In this document: in pieces, positions 9,480 through 17,634 of the stretch | How the letters are laid out: each line of letters starts with the position of its first letter | Numbering within the stretch: the stretch's first letter is position 1 | Assembly: GCF_036452155.1 (NCBI RefSeq) | Contig: NZ_JAWJZY010000002.1 | Length of the DNA: 64,000 nucleotides | Strand: one strand, 5' to 3' | Source of the DNA: Sorlinia euscelidii | GTDB lineage: Bacteria > Pseudomonadota > Alphaproteobacteria > Acetobacterales > Acetobacteraceae | Translations under genes and position numbers: made by a program | Notes under the pieces: generated by a model | The model's database searches: none | Told to the model about the DNA's origin: nothing | What the model saw: the letters and a program-made list of their open reading frames with translations, nothing else

Positions 9480-10046
9480 ATGTTTATTGAGACCGAAAAC
9501 ACGCCAAACCCTGCGACGTTGAAATTTCGTCCAGGCTGCCGCGTCACAGGTGACGGCCTGACGGCGGATTTCGCCTCGGCCGCGGCCGCGCAGGGGCGCT
9601 CCCCCCTCGTTGAAGCGCTTTTTGCGATTGATGGCGTGACCGGCGTGTTTCTTGGCGCTGATTTCATCTCCGTCACCAAATCTGACCTGTCAGACTGGGC
9701 GGACCTCAAACCTGCCATTCTGACGGAAATCGCCTCTGCCCTGACGCATGGCACGCCTGTTCTGCTCTCAAAAGGGGAGGAGCAGGCTTACGAAGTTGCC
9801 GAGCAGGATCGTGAAGTCGTGGCGCGTATTCGTGAATTGCTTGACACGCGTGTCCGCCCGGCCGTGGCGGGGGATGGCGGTGATATTGTGTTTCGCGGAT
9901 ATCAGGATGGCGTGGTGCGTCTTTCCATGCAGGGTGCCTGCGCGGGGTGCCCGTCATCCCGTGCAACGCTCAAGCACGGCGTGGAAAATATGCTGCGCCA
10001 TTATGTGCCGGAAGTCAAAGAGGTCGAACAAGTGGAGATGTCGTGA
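9480..10046 (+). CDS. nfuA: NfuA-type iron-sulfur cluster scaffold/carrier
   Basis: The product is about 188 residues with two domains: an N-terminal Nfu domain (FIETENTPNPATLKF, about 2-85) and a C-terminal NifU-like domain with the cluster-ligating CXXC in GACAGCPSS (Cys 144 and 147). It carries Fe-S clusters to apoproteins in the cytoplasm. The ATG at 9480 matches the usual family start and has a GTGAGGA ribosome site; the ATG at 9465 is an in-frame alternative. The next gene starts at a GTG that overlaps this stop codon, which points to translational coupling. Confidence 0.9.
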   Translation: MFIETENTPNPATLKFRPGCRVTGDGLTADFASAAAAQGRSPLVEALFAIDGVTGVFLGADFISVTKSDLSDWADLKPAILTEIASALTHGTPVLLSKGEEQAYEVAEQDREVVARIRELLDTRVRPAVAGDGGDIVFRGYQDGVVRLSMQGACAGCPSSRATLKHGVENMLRHYVPEVKEVEQVEMS

Positions 10047-10759
10047 CGGATCTTCCGGGCGCGGGCGAGAACGCGCCATATATCGAGACACCCACAGTCG
10101 ATGAAATTCAGCCTCAACCTACCTCGCCTCATGACGCGGGTGAGGGATCGGCGCCGGTCAATGTGGATTTTAGCGCGGCTTTGGACCCGGCTGCCCTGGA
10201 TCAGATTTTCCGTGCTGCGCGCACGCCGATCAGCTGGTCCTCCCGCCCCGTTACGGAAGATGTGGTGCGCGCGCTTTACGACCTTGTCAAATGGGGACCA
10301 ACCTCCGCCAATTGCAGCCCGGCGCGTTTTATCTTCCTGACGTCGCGAGAAAGTCGGGGGTTGATCCGGCACGCTTTGTCCGGCCCCAACGTGGAACGTT
10401 TCCTGGATGCGCCGCTCGGTGTCGTCATTTGTCAGGATCCGATTTTTTTTGATCACTTGCCCGAACTCAATCCAGAAGAGAATTTAAGGGACTGGTTCGC
10501 CTCGGATGTGGGATTGGCCGAAGAAACCGCTTTCCGTAATGCGACGTTGCAGGGCGGCTACCTGATTATGGCGGCCCGCGCGCTTGGCCTCGCCGCCTGG
10601 CCGATTTCCGGCTTTGATAGTGACGATGTTGAGGATGCGTTGATGGCCGAGACGGGTTGGCGCGCCAATTTCCTGATGGGAATCGGCTATCCGGGTGAAA
10701 CCCCGCCCCCGGAACGGGCACCGCGACTTGACTTCCATACTGCCTGCCGCCTGTTCTGA
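10043..10759 (+). CDS. Nitroreductase-family protein, malonic semialdehyde reductase (RutE)-like
   Basis: An FMN-dependent nitroreductase-fold enzyme of about 238 residues. RutE-like features are the WSSRPV start of the fold, KWGPTSANCSPARFIFL (flavin/nicotinamide region) and GWRANFLMGIGYPG near the C terminus. RutE reduces malonic semialdehyde to 3-hydroxypropionate in pyrimidine breakdown, but no other rut genes are present, so the substrate is unproven. The first 45 residues are a Pro/Glu-rich extension. The GTG start overlaps the nfuA stop by two bases. Confidence 0.82.
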   Translation: MTDLPGAGENAPYIETPTVDEIQPQPTSPHDAGEGSAPVNVDFSAALDPAALDQIFRAARTPISWSSRPVTEDVVRALYDLVKWGPTSANCSPARFIFLTSRESRGLIRHALSGPNVERFLDAPLGVVICQDPIFFDHLPELNPEENLRDWFASDVGLAEETAFRNATLQGGYLIMAARALGLAAWPISGFDSDDVEDALMAETGWRANFLMGIGYPGETPPPERAPRLDFHTACRLF

Positions 10760-10769
10760 CGGGTTCACC

Positions 10770-11462
10770 ATGAGGAAGACGGGCGACCCGGCACGGTTTG
10801 AAAACGCGCAAAATCGACGCATATTGGTTTTTAATGCCGCGCCGGCAGCAGATGCGCCGGGTGGCGTCATCGCCGCCCTGACAGGGGGAGAGGTCATTTC
10901 CCAACGCGCTCTCCTCGGGCGCGGCGCGTCGGAGATGATGGTGACGCTTCTACAGGATGTGCTCAACGCCGCGGGATGGCGGGAAAAGGGGCCGGATGCG
11001 ATTGCCGTGGTGCGCGGTCCCGGCTCCTTCACCGGACTACGCGCAAGCCTTGCTTTGGCCGCTGGTCTGGCCAAAGGTTATGAATGTCCGCTTCATGGAG
11101 TTTCAATCGGCGCATGTTACCGCGCGGAGACTGAAATGCAGCAGGAGGTTTGGACGGCGACACGCGCGCGCCGTAACCGGATCTTTCTGGAGAGACCGGA
11201 TGGCACATTCTGGGCGGGTGCGCCCGATGCCGCGAACATACCCTCCGGTAGATTGATTGTCGGCGACGCGTCCTCCTGGTTGCATGATCACCTGGCAATG
11301 ACGCATCTCTTCCGTTCAGACATGGATCAGCAACCATCGCCGGGTGCGATTGCCGCGGCAGCGCGGCACGAGCCGCCTGTGGACCGTGTTACACCGCTTT
11401 ATGTGGACCCGCCTGAAGCAAAGCCACCTTTGGCCGGGCTCCGACCTGCCCCGATCCCGTGA
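10770..11462 (+). CDS. tsaB: tRNA t6A biosynthesis protein TsaB
   Basis: TsaB is the inactive kinase-fold partner of TsaD in threonylcarbamoyladenosine (t6A37) modification of ANN-decoding tRNAs. The product is about 230 residues. The family signature GPGSFTGLR lies near residues 80-88, with LALAAGLAKG after it, and the N terminus has the ILVFNAAPAAD strand. The N-terminal 15 residues are a small extension. The stop overlaps the start of rimI, a common tsaB-rimI pairing in bacteria that supports both calls. Confidence 0.9.
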   Translation: MRKTGDPARFENAQNRRILVFNAAPAADAPGGVIAALTGGEVISQRALLGRGASEMMVTLLQDVLNAAGWREKGPDAIAVVRGPGSFTGLRASLALAAGLAKGYECPLHGVSIGACYRAETEMQQEVWTATRARRNRIFLERPDGTFWAGAPDAANIPSGRLIVGDASSWLHDHLAMTHLFRSDMDQQPSPGAIAAAARHEPPVDRVTPLYVDPPEAKPPLAGLRPAPIP

Positions 11463-11920
11463 TGGGGGGCTGGCCTGTTGACGCGGTCGGCCCGGAAGCC
11501 GCCAGGCGACTTTCTCACCTTCATGAAGCGTGTTTTCCGCAAGGGGAAGCGTGGTCAGCCCCGAATATGAGAAATCTGCTGGCTATGCCGGGATGTTGCG
11601 CCTGGGTGGTCGCGACTGATGACGGTCTGGCCGGAATGGTCATTGCGCGGAAAGCGTTGGATGAAGCGGAAATTCTGACAATTTGCGTCGCGCCGGATTA
11701 TCGGCGCCGCGGCGTCGCGCAATCGCTCATCGAGAGAATGTCCGAGTCGATGAAATGCGCCAAAGTGGAAAGGATTTTCCTTGAAGTGCGCGCCGACAAC
11801 GCGGCCGCGCGATCGCTTTACGCGGCGGCGGGGTATAATAGGTGCGGCTTCCGGGCAAATTACTATAGTGACGGTGGCAACGCCATCGTAATGTGCGCCA
11901 ATTTGTCGGACAGTCTCTGA
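11459..11920 (+). CDS. rimI: Ribosomal-protein-alanine N-acetyltransferase RimI (GNAT family)
   Basis: A GNAT acetyltransferase of 152-153 residues. The acetyl-CoA loop VAPDYRRRGVAQSLIERM (about 80-97) is the classic R/Q-x-x-G-x-G/A pattern, preceded by the AEILTICV strand. The C-terminal LEVRADNAAARSLYAAAGY run is typical of RimI, which acetylates the N-terminal alanine of ribosomal protein S18. The start is GTG 11459 or ATG 11462, overlapping the tsaB stop. A GNAT enzyme with another protein target cannot be excluded. Confidence 0.87.
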   Translation: MMGGWPVDAVGPEAARRLSHLHEACFPQGEAWSAPNMRNLLAMPGCCAWVVATDDGLAGMVIARKALDEAEILTICVAPDYRRRGVAQSLIERMSESMKCAKVERIFLEVRADNAAARSLYAAAGYNRCGFRANYYSDGGNAIVMCANLSDSL

Positions 11921-12186
11921 CAAATTTTTACATGCTTCCGGCAAATAGAGTTAAATTTCGATTAAACACGCACAGTGTGCCGTGCAGTCATTACTACGTG
12001 TGATCATCTATAAAAAATTTTATTTAGTATATATTGGCACTTTACTTACTTAAAAACAAACGTTGCGTTATTTAACCTATCATGTCACTACACGTCTCAC
12101 GAGTATACTCATTTACCAAATGATTCTTCTTGCTATTATTGGATTTTTAGGTTAAATCTTTTCAAAATCAAATTCTAAAGTTCCAG
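11921..12186. other. AT-rich intergenic region upstream of mucR
   Basis: About 265 bases of conspicuously AT-rich DNA between rimI and the MucR-like gene, with many short A/T tracts (for example around 12000-12060 and 12120-12180). No ORF is credible. It probably holds the mucR promoter. MucR/Ros proteins bind AT-rich DNA and repress their own genes, so autoregulation here is a reasonable inference. Confidence 0.45.
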
Positions 12187-12594
12187 GTGATGTTAATGAA
12201 GAGCCCAGCCTCAGACGTGTCGCTCCATGCCTTGACTGCCCAAATAATTTCCTCATATGTCTCGAATAATGAAATCGAAACCGATGATTTAATGGCGCTC
12301 ATCAAGTCTGTGCACCTCGCAATGATGGCGCTCGCCCGTAAAGAAAACGATGAAGCCAAACCAGTACCCGCTGTTCATCCCAAAAAATCGGTCTTTCCGG
12401 ATTATATTATTTGTCTCGAGGATGGTAAGAAACTTAAATTACTGCGACGTCACTTGCACACCGTCTATAAAATGACTCCGCAACAATATCGGGAGCGGTG
12501 GGATCTCCCGCCTGAATATCCGATGGTGGCGCCGAATTACGCTAATCATCGTTCTCAACTTGCGCGACGTATTGGTCTGGGTCATCGCCGCTGA
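12187..12594 (+). CDS. mucR: MucR/Ros-family zinc-finger transcriptional regulator
   Basis: The product has about 135 residues. A helical N-terminal oligomerisation region (about 10-55) precedes the Ros/MucR zinc-finger domain: FPDYIICLEDGKKLKLLRRHL with the following HTVYKMTPQQYRERWDLP, where Cys and His side chains provide the metal site. The end, YPMVAPNYANHRSQLARRIGLG, is the usual MucR tail. The family acts as histone-like silencers and regulators of exopolysaccharide, motility and cell-cycle genes in alphaproteobacteria. GTG 12187 or the nearby ATGs (12190, 12196) are possible starts. Confidence 0.9.
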   Translation: MMLMKSPASDVSLHALTAQIISSYVSNNEIETDDLMALIKSVHLAMMALARKENDEAKPVPAVHPKKSVFPDYIICLEDGKKLKLLRRHLHTVYKMTPQQYRERWDLPPEYPMVAPNYANHRSQLARRIGLGHRR

Positions 12595-12830
12595 CCCTCA
12601 AGCAAGGCGTCCTTTCAGGCACGTTGCCTGACATCCCCCATCGTTCCTGAAAAGTTTCAACCAGGTCCCGTCGTACAGCGGAGAACTTCAGCATCGCTGT
12701 AACGTTCGGGGTGAAGCTGCCGACTGCGCTGTATGAGGCTTTGTTGGCGTCAATTCTTGGCAAACGGGATGAACTCGGATACGATCAACTCCGTCCATAC
12801 CCGCCTTGCTGAAAGCCGAAGCGATACGCA

Positions 12831-13292
12831 ATGTCATCCAGGAACGAGTCAATCATAGAGCGGCTTTGCATTGATCATGGCCTCAAAATGACGGGTCAGC
12901 GTCGCGTCATTGCCAAGGTTCTTTCGGAAGCGGAGGATCACCCTGACGTTGAAGAGCTTTATCGACGCGCATCATCTCTTGACCGGCGCATATCCATCGC
13001 GACAGTCTACCGAACCGTGCGTCTGCTTGAGGAAAAGGGCATTCTGGAGCGGCGGAATTTCGGTGGCAATCGCGCGCGCTACGAGGCGAGTGAGCCTGAA
13101 GATCACCGGCATTATCATATTATCGATATCGACACGGGCCATGTTGTTGAATTTGAGGATGCGGCATATCGTGACATGATACGCGAGATCGCCCACAAGC
13201 TCGGTTTCGACCTTGTTTCCCACCGCCTTGAATTGTTCGGAAGGCGGCTTCCGGCTTCCGGGCGAAAGAAACTCCCGGGTGAGCCGATATGA
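12831..13292 (+). CDS. fur: Fur-family transcriptional regulator
   Basis: The product has 153 residues with an N-terminal winged helix (GLKMTGQRRVIAKVL through ISIATVYRTVRLLEEKGIL, about 17-75) and a C-terminal dimerisation/metal domain. The regulatory-site region reads EDHRHYHIIDIDTGHVVEFED. The histidines and glutamates are kept, but the two CXXC pairs of the structural zinc site in enterobacterial Fur are absent, as in several alphaproteobacterial Fur/Mur proteins. It probably senses Fe2+ or Mn2+ and may control the tonB cluster in this window. The acyltransferase gene starts inside its stop codon. Confidence 0.88.
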   Translation: MSSRNESIIERLCIDHGLKMTGQRRVIAKVLSEAEDHPDVEELYRRASSLDRRISIATVYRTVRLLEEKGILERRNFGGNRARYEASEPEDHRHYHIIDIDTGHVVEFEDAAYRDMIREIAHKLGFDLVSHRLELFGRRLPASGRKKLPGEPI

Positions 13293-14185
13293 CCGCGAAG
13301 CCGCGCCAGGCCGAACTCCTGAAAATGCTGATTTCGGATGGTGCGCCTAACCCGCCTGCTGGTTCTCTCTCCACACTGGACCTGTCACGTGATTCCCTGC
13401 CTGAATTACGGGCGGGTGCGCTGGGCGTGCGGATCGCGGAGAACAGGGCGGAACGTGAGGCGGCGCAGGCGCTGCGTTATCGCGTCTTTTTTGAAGAAAT
13501 GGGCGCGCATCCCAGTGCGGCCGCCCTCAAGTCGCGTCGGGACGTGGATGATTTCGACGATATTGCGGATCACCTTCTCGTCATTGATCATGATATTTCA
13601 TCGGGCGCGGAAGGCGTTGTCGGTACTTACCGACTTTTACGAAGTGATGCCGCCGCCAGGATCGGTCGTTTCTACACGTCTGGTGAGTATGATATCTCGG
13701 TTCTGACGGATTTTCCGGGTCGCCTTCTCGAAGTCGGGCGCTCCTGCGTGGATCAGCGCTACCGAGGGCGCGCCGCGATGCAGCTTCTGTGGCGCGGCAT
13801 CGCCTCCTACATTTTCCTGCACCGTATCGACGTCCTGTTTGGCTGTGCCAGCCTGCCGGGCACGGACCCATCGTCCAAAGCGCAGGAGCTTACTTATCTT
13901 TATCATAACCACCTTGCCCCGCCCGCACTCCGCATCCGCGCGCTGCCGGAGCGCTATGTCTCCATGCAGCTGACGGACCCGCATAGTCTGGACCATCGAA
14001 AGTGCCTCGCGCGCCTGCCACCTTTGATTAAAGGCTATTTGCGTCTCGGCGGGTTTGTCGGTGACGGGGCGGTGGTGGACGCGCAGTTTAACACGACGGA
14101 CATCGCCGTCCTCGTCAAAAGTGAGCTCCTCGCGGATAAATATTACCGCCATTATGAGCGTCGGCTACGGGATGCCCTGGAATAG
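13289..14185 (+). CDS. olsB: OlsB-type GNAT acyltransferase (ornithine lipid synthesis)
   Basis: The product is 298 residues of the OlsB family, which transfers a 3-hydroxyacyl group from acyl-ACP to the alpha-amino group of ornithine, the first step of ornithine-lipid synthesis. The region EREAAQALRYRVFFEEMGAH and the later DDFDDIADHLLVID and LLEVGRSCVDQRYRGRAAMQLLWRGI are typical of the OlsB GNAT core. The length fits OlsB. The start overlaps the fur stop codon (ATGA), so translation is coupled. No olsA partner is in the window; olsA is often elsewhere on the chromosome. Confidence 0.83.
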   Translation: MTAKPRQAELLKMLISDGAPNPPAGSLSTLDLSRDSLPELRAGALGVRIAENRAEREAAQALRYRVFFEEMGAHPSAAALKSRRDVDDFDDIADHLLVIDHDISSGAEGVVGTYRLLRSDAAARIGRFYTSGEYDISVLTDFPGRLLEVGRSCVDQRYRGRAAMQLLWRGIASYIFLHRIDVLFGCASLPGTDPSSKAQELTYLYHNHLAPPALRIRALPERYVSMQLTDPHSLDHRKCLARLPPLIKGYLRLGGFVGDGAVVDAQFNTTDIAVLVKSELLADKYYRHYERRLRDALE

Positions 14186-14220
14186 AGGCCTCTCTCAACC
14201 CCAGTTTATCGACAGAAAAA

Positions 14221-15792
14221 TTGTCCGGACCTAAAGCCCCTAAACTGCGTCGATTCCGTCCCGCATTTATCTGCTTCCTCTCCGGCCTTTTCGCCGCGAC
14301 AGCTTACCCACCCCTTTATTTTCTCCCCGGGCTTATTTGCGGCGTGTGGCTTCTCTACGGGTGCGCCCGGCAGGCGGCCTCCTGGCGGCAAGCCGCTTTT
14401 TGCGGGCTGGTTTTCGGGTTTGGCCTCAATCTTGGCGGACTTTACTGGCTGACACATGCCGTGCTGATGGGCGGACGGCAATTCTGGTGGGCGGTGCCGC
14501 TGGCGACGCCCGGCTGTGCGCTGATCCTGGCGCCTTTTATAGCGGTGCCGAGCCTGTTGGCGCGGAGATTTTCCTCTGGCTGGGGCAGCATCCTCATTTT
14601 TGCGGGTAGTTGGACACTCACCGACATGTCCCGCATCTTCCTCTTTTCCGGCTTTCCGTGGAATCCATTGGGGGCGGACCTGACCTTTCCCGGCAATGGG
14701 GGCACCGTCCTGACGCAGATTGCCAGCATCATCGGTGTTGATGGGCTGACATTCTGCCTTGTCTTCACCAGTGCCGCGCTCTTCCGCGTGCGGCGGTCTC
14801 TGTATGTTGTTGCGATATTGTGGATAATTATCGCGATATATGGTTATGAGCGCGTGCATCATCTGCCGCTTCTTCCCGTTCAGAACCCGGCGCTCGTCCT
14901 CGTGCAGAATAATGTGAGCGAAGATCATATCCTCTCGCGCGATGAAAGCGGGGAGGTTCTGCAACGCTCCCTGATGCTGACCCGGGAGGGCATCTCCATC
15001 GCGCACGCCCTTTTCCCTGACCGCGCTGCCGTCTACGCCTGGCCGGAATCGGGCTTTCCCGGCCTGTTGGACGAGGCGCCTTTCGCCCGCCGACAGATCG
15101 CACGTGAGGCGGAGGGGAGTTGGGGGATCATCGGTAGCGATCGGCGGGATGATGCGGGCCAATGGTATAACAGCGCGATGGCGCTTGATGGCGATGGCGA
15201 GATTGCGGCGATTTACGATAAATCCCGCCTTGTGCCCTTCGGAGAATATCAGCCGCGTTTTCTGCCTTTCAACATTATGCCGGGGCAGTTCCGACCAGGC
15301 CCGGGGCTGCGTACATGGCAGTTGCCTCAGTTGGGGCGTGTCGCGCCGCTCGTCTGTTATGAGGTTGTTTTCTCAGGCCAGGTGGTCACAAATCCGCGAC
15401 CAGACTGGATGCTGAACCTGACAAATGATGCGTGGTTCGGGGCCAGTGCCGGTCCCTGGCAGCATTTAATGGCCGTGCGCCTGCGTGCTGTAGAAGAGGG
15501 GGTGCCCATTGCGCAGGTCGCTAATACGGGGCTGACAGCCATTTTTGACGCGGCAGGGAGGAAGACTGGGGCGATTCCACCGGATAAGGCTGATATATTG
15601 GTTGCACCGTTGCCATCTCCGGTAAAAAAAACGCCATTCGCGATTTACGGTCGATCAATACCTATCTTTATTTGTTTATTGGCCTTTCTTATTGCTTTGC
15701 TAACGATTAGAAATGCTAGGAAGCGAAAATCGTCCGAAGGGAAGTTCCGCTCCCCTTCCAACTTGGAAAGCAGGTCGCGCAGTCATGAGTGA
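14221..15792 (+). CDS. lnt: Apolipoprotein N-acyltransferase
   Basis: Lnt adds the third acyl chain to the N-terminal cysteine of lipoproteins in the inner membrane. The product is 523 residues from a TTG start. Several N-terminal membrane helices (about 15-200) precede a periplasmic nitrilase-like domain. The catalytic triad is visible: Glu in AWPESGFPG, Lys in YDKSRLVPFGEY and Cys in PLVCYEVVF. A final membrane helix lies near 480-500 (IFICLLAFLIALLTI). The stop overlaps the start of the following HTH regulator. Confidence 0.95.
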   Translation: MSGPKAPKLRRFRPAFICFLSGLFAATAYPPLYFLPGLICGVWLLYGCARQAASWRQAAFCGLVFGFGLNLGGLYWLTHAVLMGGRQFWWAVPLATPGCALILAPFIAVPSLLARRFSSGWGSILIFAGSWTLTDMSRIFLFSGFPWNPLGADLTFPGNGGTVLTQIASIIGVDGLTFCLVFTSAALFRVRRSLYVVAILWIIIAIYGYERVHHLPLLPVQNPALVLVQNNVSEDHILSRDESGEVLQRSLMLTREGISIAHALFPDRAAVYAWPESGFPGLLDEAPFARRQIAREAEGSWGIIGSDRRDDAGQWYNSAMALDGDGEIAAIYDKSRLVPFGEYQPRFLPFNIMPGQFRPGPGLRTWQLPQLGRVAPLVCYEVVFSGQVVTNPRPDWMLNLTNDAWFGASAGPWQHLMAVRLRAVEEGVPIAQVANTGLTAIFDAAGRKTGAIPPDKADILVAPLPSPVKKTPFAIYGRSIPIFICLLAFLIALLTIRNARKRKSSEGKFRSPSNLESRSRSHE

Positions 15793-16267
15793 AAGCACAA
15801 AAACCCCGTCTGCGGCTGGTCCGATTGATGCTCATGTCGGGGCTCGCATCCGCTTGAGGCGCATGCTTCTGCGCATGTCGCAGGAAAAACTCGGGGCCGC
15901 ACTCGGTCTGACCTTTCAGCAGGTCCAGAAATATGAGCGCGGCACAAACAAGGTGGGCGCCAGCCGACTCTATGAGATGTCCAAGATCCTTCGCGTGCCC
16001 ATCGGATTCTTTTTTGATGATATGCAGGGAAAGGTGGAGCAATCCGCGTCTCTCGGATATTCCTCCGGTTTTCGGGAGACGTCGGCAGGTTTCCGTGCCT
16101 TCGCATCGGCGGACAGCGTCAAGACCAATGAGGATCTGCACATCCTCGCCAAGCGGGAAACGCTGGAGTTGATGCGTGCCTATTACCGCATACCGGATGC
16201 TGAAGTGCGCAAACGCGTGATGGATCTCGTCAAGACGCTTTCAGAACAGGCCGCCGCTGCGGAGTGA
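15785..16267 (+). CDS. XRE-family helix-turn-helix regulator (alphaproteobacterial type)
   Basis: The product has 160 residues. The HTH domain covers about residues 18-75, with MSQEKLGAALGLTFQQVQKYERGTNKVGASRLYEM as helices 2-4. A C-terminal helical tail ends in VMDLVKTLSEQAAAAE. Similar single-HTH proteins next to lnt and metK are common in alphaproteobacteria. The ATG at 15785 overlaps the lnt stop (15790-15792) and is better than the upstream in-frame ATG at 15713. The target genes are unknown. Confidence 0.87.
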   Translation: MSESTKTPSAAGPIDAHVGARIRLRRMLLRMSQEKLGAALGLTFQQVQKYERGTNKVGASRLYEMSKILRVPIGFFFDDMQGKVEQSASLGYSSGFRETSAGFRAFASADSVKTNEDLHILAKRETLELMRAYYRIPDAEVRKRVMDLVKTLSEQAAAAE

Positions 16268-16276
16268 ATGATCGTT

Positions 16277-16939
16277 TCACTCCCGGCGCAGAAGTTTGTC
16301 GGTAAGAAAGCTGCTCAGCCTTGCGGCCTGGAAGGACGCGCGAAGCCCGTCCTCGTCATATTCATGCTTGACCCATTCCAAAAAACTGAGGCGTCCCTCC
16401 GCCTGACGCTGATATAGATGGAAAAAAGCATCAAGCACCCCGGTGCGCGCCTGTTTAAAATGCCCGAAACGCCAATGAAGCTGCTGAAGCGCCTCCGACG
16501 CCGTTCCGCCTCTGAACATGATGATCAACCCCGCTGCCAACCCCGCGCGGTCAGCGCCGGATTTGCAGTGCAACAACACGGGCGTCTCGACGGATTGATA
16601 AATTTCGTGAAACCGTAGGATACGGTCCCTATGTGGCGCGCCCCGACTCTCGAAAGCCATGTCAATCAGCTTGATCCCCAGTTCCGCCGCCGCCCATCGG
16701 GATAAAGCGTCTGAGCCACATTTCCGATGACCGCGGAGATTGATGAGCGTCCTGATCCCGAGTCGCGATTTGAGGCGCCGCAATCGTCGCGGCGTGGGAT
16801 GATTGCATCGATAAAACGCCCCGTCGATGATGGGGGCGAGATTCGTCCAGAACAGCCGAAAAATGGCATGATCGATGAATATACTGTCGATCCAGGCACG
16901 CAGGCGGTTCCTGCTCGTCGTCATCGGACGGTCAAACAC
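16277..16939 (-). CDS. Protein tyrosine / dual-specificity phosphatase-like protein
   Basis: The product has 220 residues. The signature CX5R is present as HCKSGADRAG (Cys 125, Arg 131), the catalytic loop of cysteine-dependent tyrosine phosphatases. Upstream, LINLRGHRKCGSD corresponds to the beta-strand and loop before the general-acid region. It faces the HTH gene tail to tail with only nine bases between the stops. Some members of this group act on lipids or lipid A precursors, so the substrate is open. Confidence 0.82.
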   Translation of the reverse strand: MFDRPMTTSRNRLRAWIDSIFIDHAIFRLFWTNLAPIIDGAFYRCNHPTPRRLRRLKSRLGIRTLINLRGHRKCGSDALSRWAAAELGIKLIDMAFESRGAPHRDRILRFHEIYQSVETPVLLHCKSGADRAGLAAGLIIMFRGGTASEALQQLHWRFGHFKQARTGVLDAFFHLYQRQAEGRLSFLEWVKHEYDEDGLRASFQAARLSSFLTDKLLRRE

Positions 16940-17029
16940 GGGGTGCTCCTTTTGAAACGAAATTTTCCCTGCCCGAGAAAGGCCATGCCGTCAATTGAGA
17001 TTAGTACGGTGAGTTGTTAGGATACGACA

Positions 17030-17350
17030 ATGAGGCGCGTTTGGATGACACTCGGAAGTTATGGGATGGTCGTGCTCGGTGGCTGCGCGGCAACGCGACC
17101 GGAAGCCTTCAAACCCGATATCACAGTGCGCGGCCCGCCCGGCCATCCCCCGGGCCAGAATCCGCATCATCGTCGTCAATTCTGGGATGCGCTTGATCCG
17201 TTTATCCCGCCAGATGGAAGCGCCGGCCCGCCTGCCGGGCTTCCCGGACTGGCACCTGCGGAAACGAAGAGGAAACCGTTGTCGGAATTCGTCATACCCG
17301 ATGCCAGCCTGATGTTCGGCCGACCCGAGAATACGGAGCAGAAGCCATAA
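17030..17350 (+). CDS. Small lipoprotein of unknown function
   Basis: The product has 106 residues. A short charged start and hydrophobic stretch end in a lipobox (VVLGGC, Cys about 19), so it should be lipidated and anchored to a membrane. The mature part is Pro/Gly-rich, low in complexity and has no known domain. It is transcribed away from the phosphatase gene. No functional call is possible. Confidence 0.62.
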   Translation: MRRVWMTLGSYGMVVLGGCAATRPEAFKPDITVRGPPGHPPGQNPHHRRQFWDALDPFIPPDGSAGPPAGLPGLAPAETKRKPLSEFVIPDASLMFGRPENTEQKP

Positions 17351-17438
17351 CCGCGCCCCAAGCGGGACGCAATGGGCGATCATGCCGTCAACACGTTGTT
17401 ACAATGCGCGAAGAGGAGCGGACCTGTTCCGACCCTTG

Positions 17439-17624
17439 TCAATCCAGTGTCCGCGCCTCTTCCGGCAGCATGACGGGGATGCCATCCCGGATAGGATAGG
17501 CCTTTTTTGCGGCCGCGCTGACGAGTTCCTGCGTTTCGGCATTGTATGTCAAGGAGGTCCGCGTCAAAGGGCAGATGAGGATGTCGAGAAGTTCCTCATC
17601 AAAAATATCTGGATTCCGACTCAT
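17439..17624 (-). CDS. Trm112 / YcaR family small protein
   Basis: The product is 61 residues from the ATG at 17624. It has the family pattern DEELLDILICPLTRTSL near the start and AYPIRDGIPVMLPEEAR at the end. Bacterial Trm112-like proteins are small activators or partners of methyltransferases, and some bind zinc; here only one Cys of the zinc site is kept. It lies 10 bases downstream of the thioredoxin gene on the same strand and is probably co-transcribed. Confidence 0.87.
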   Translation of the reverse strand: MSRNPDIFDEELLDILICPLTRTSLTYNAETQELVSAAAKKAYPIRDGIPVMLPEEARTLD

Positions 17625-17634
17625 AAATGACCCT

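Noticed and set aside
12542..12763. 73-codon minus-strand ORF between mucR and fur
   Set aside because: It overlaps the end of mucR, has no recognisable domain and no good ribosome site.
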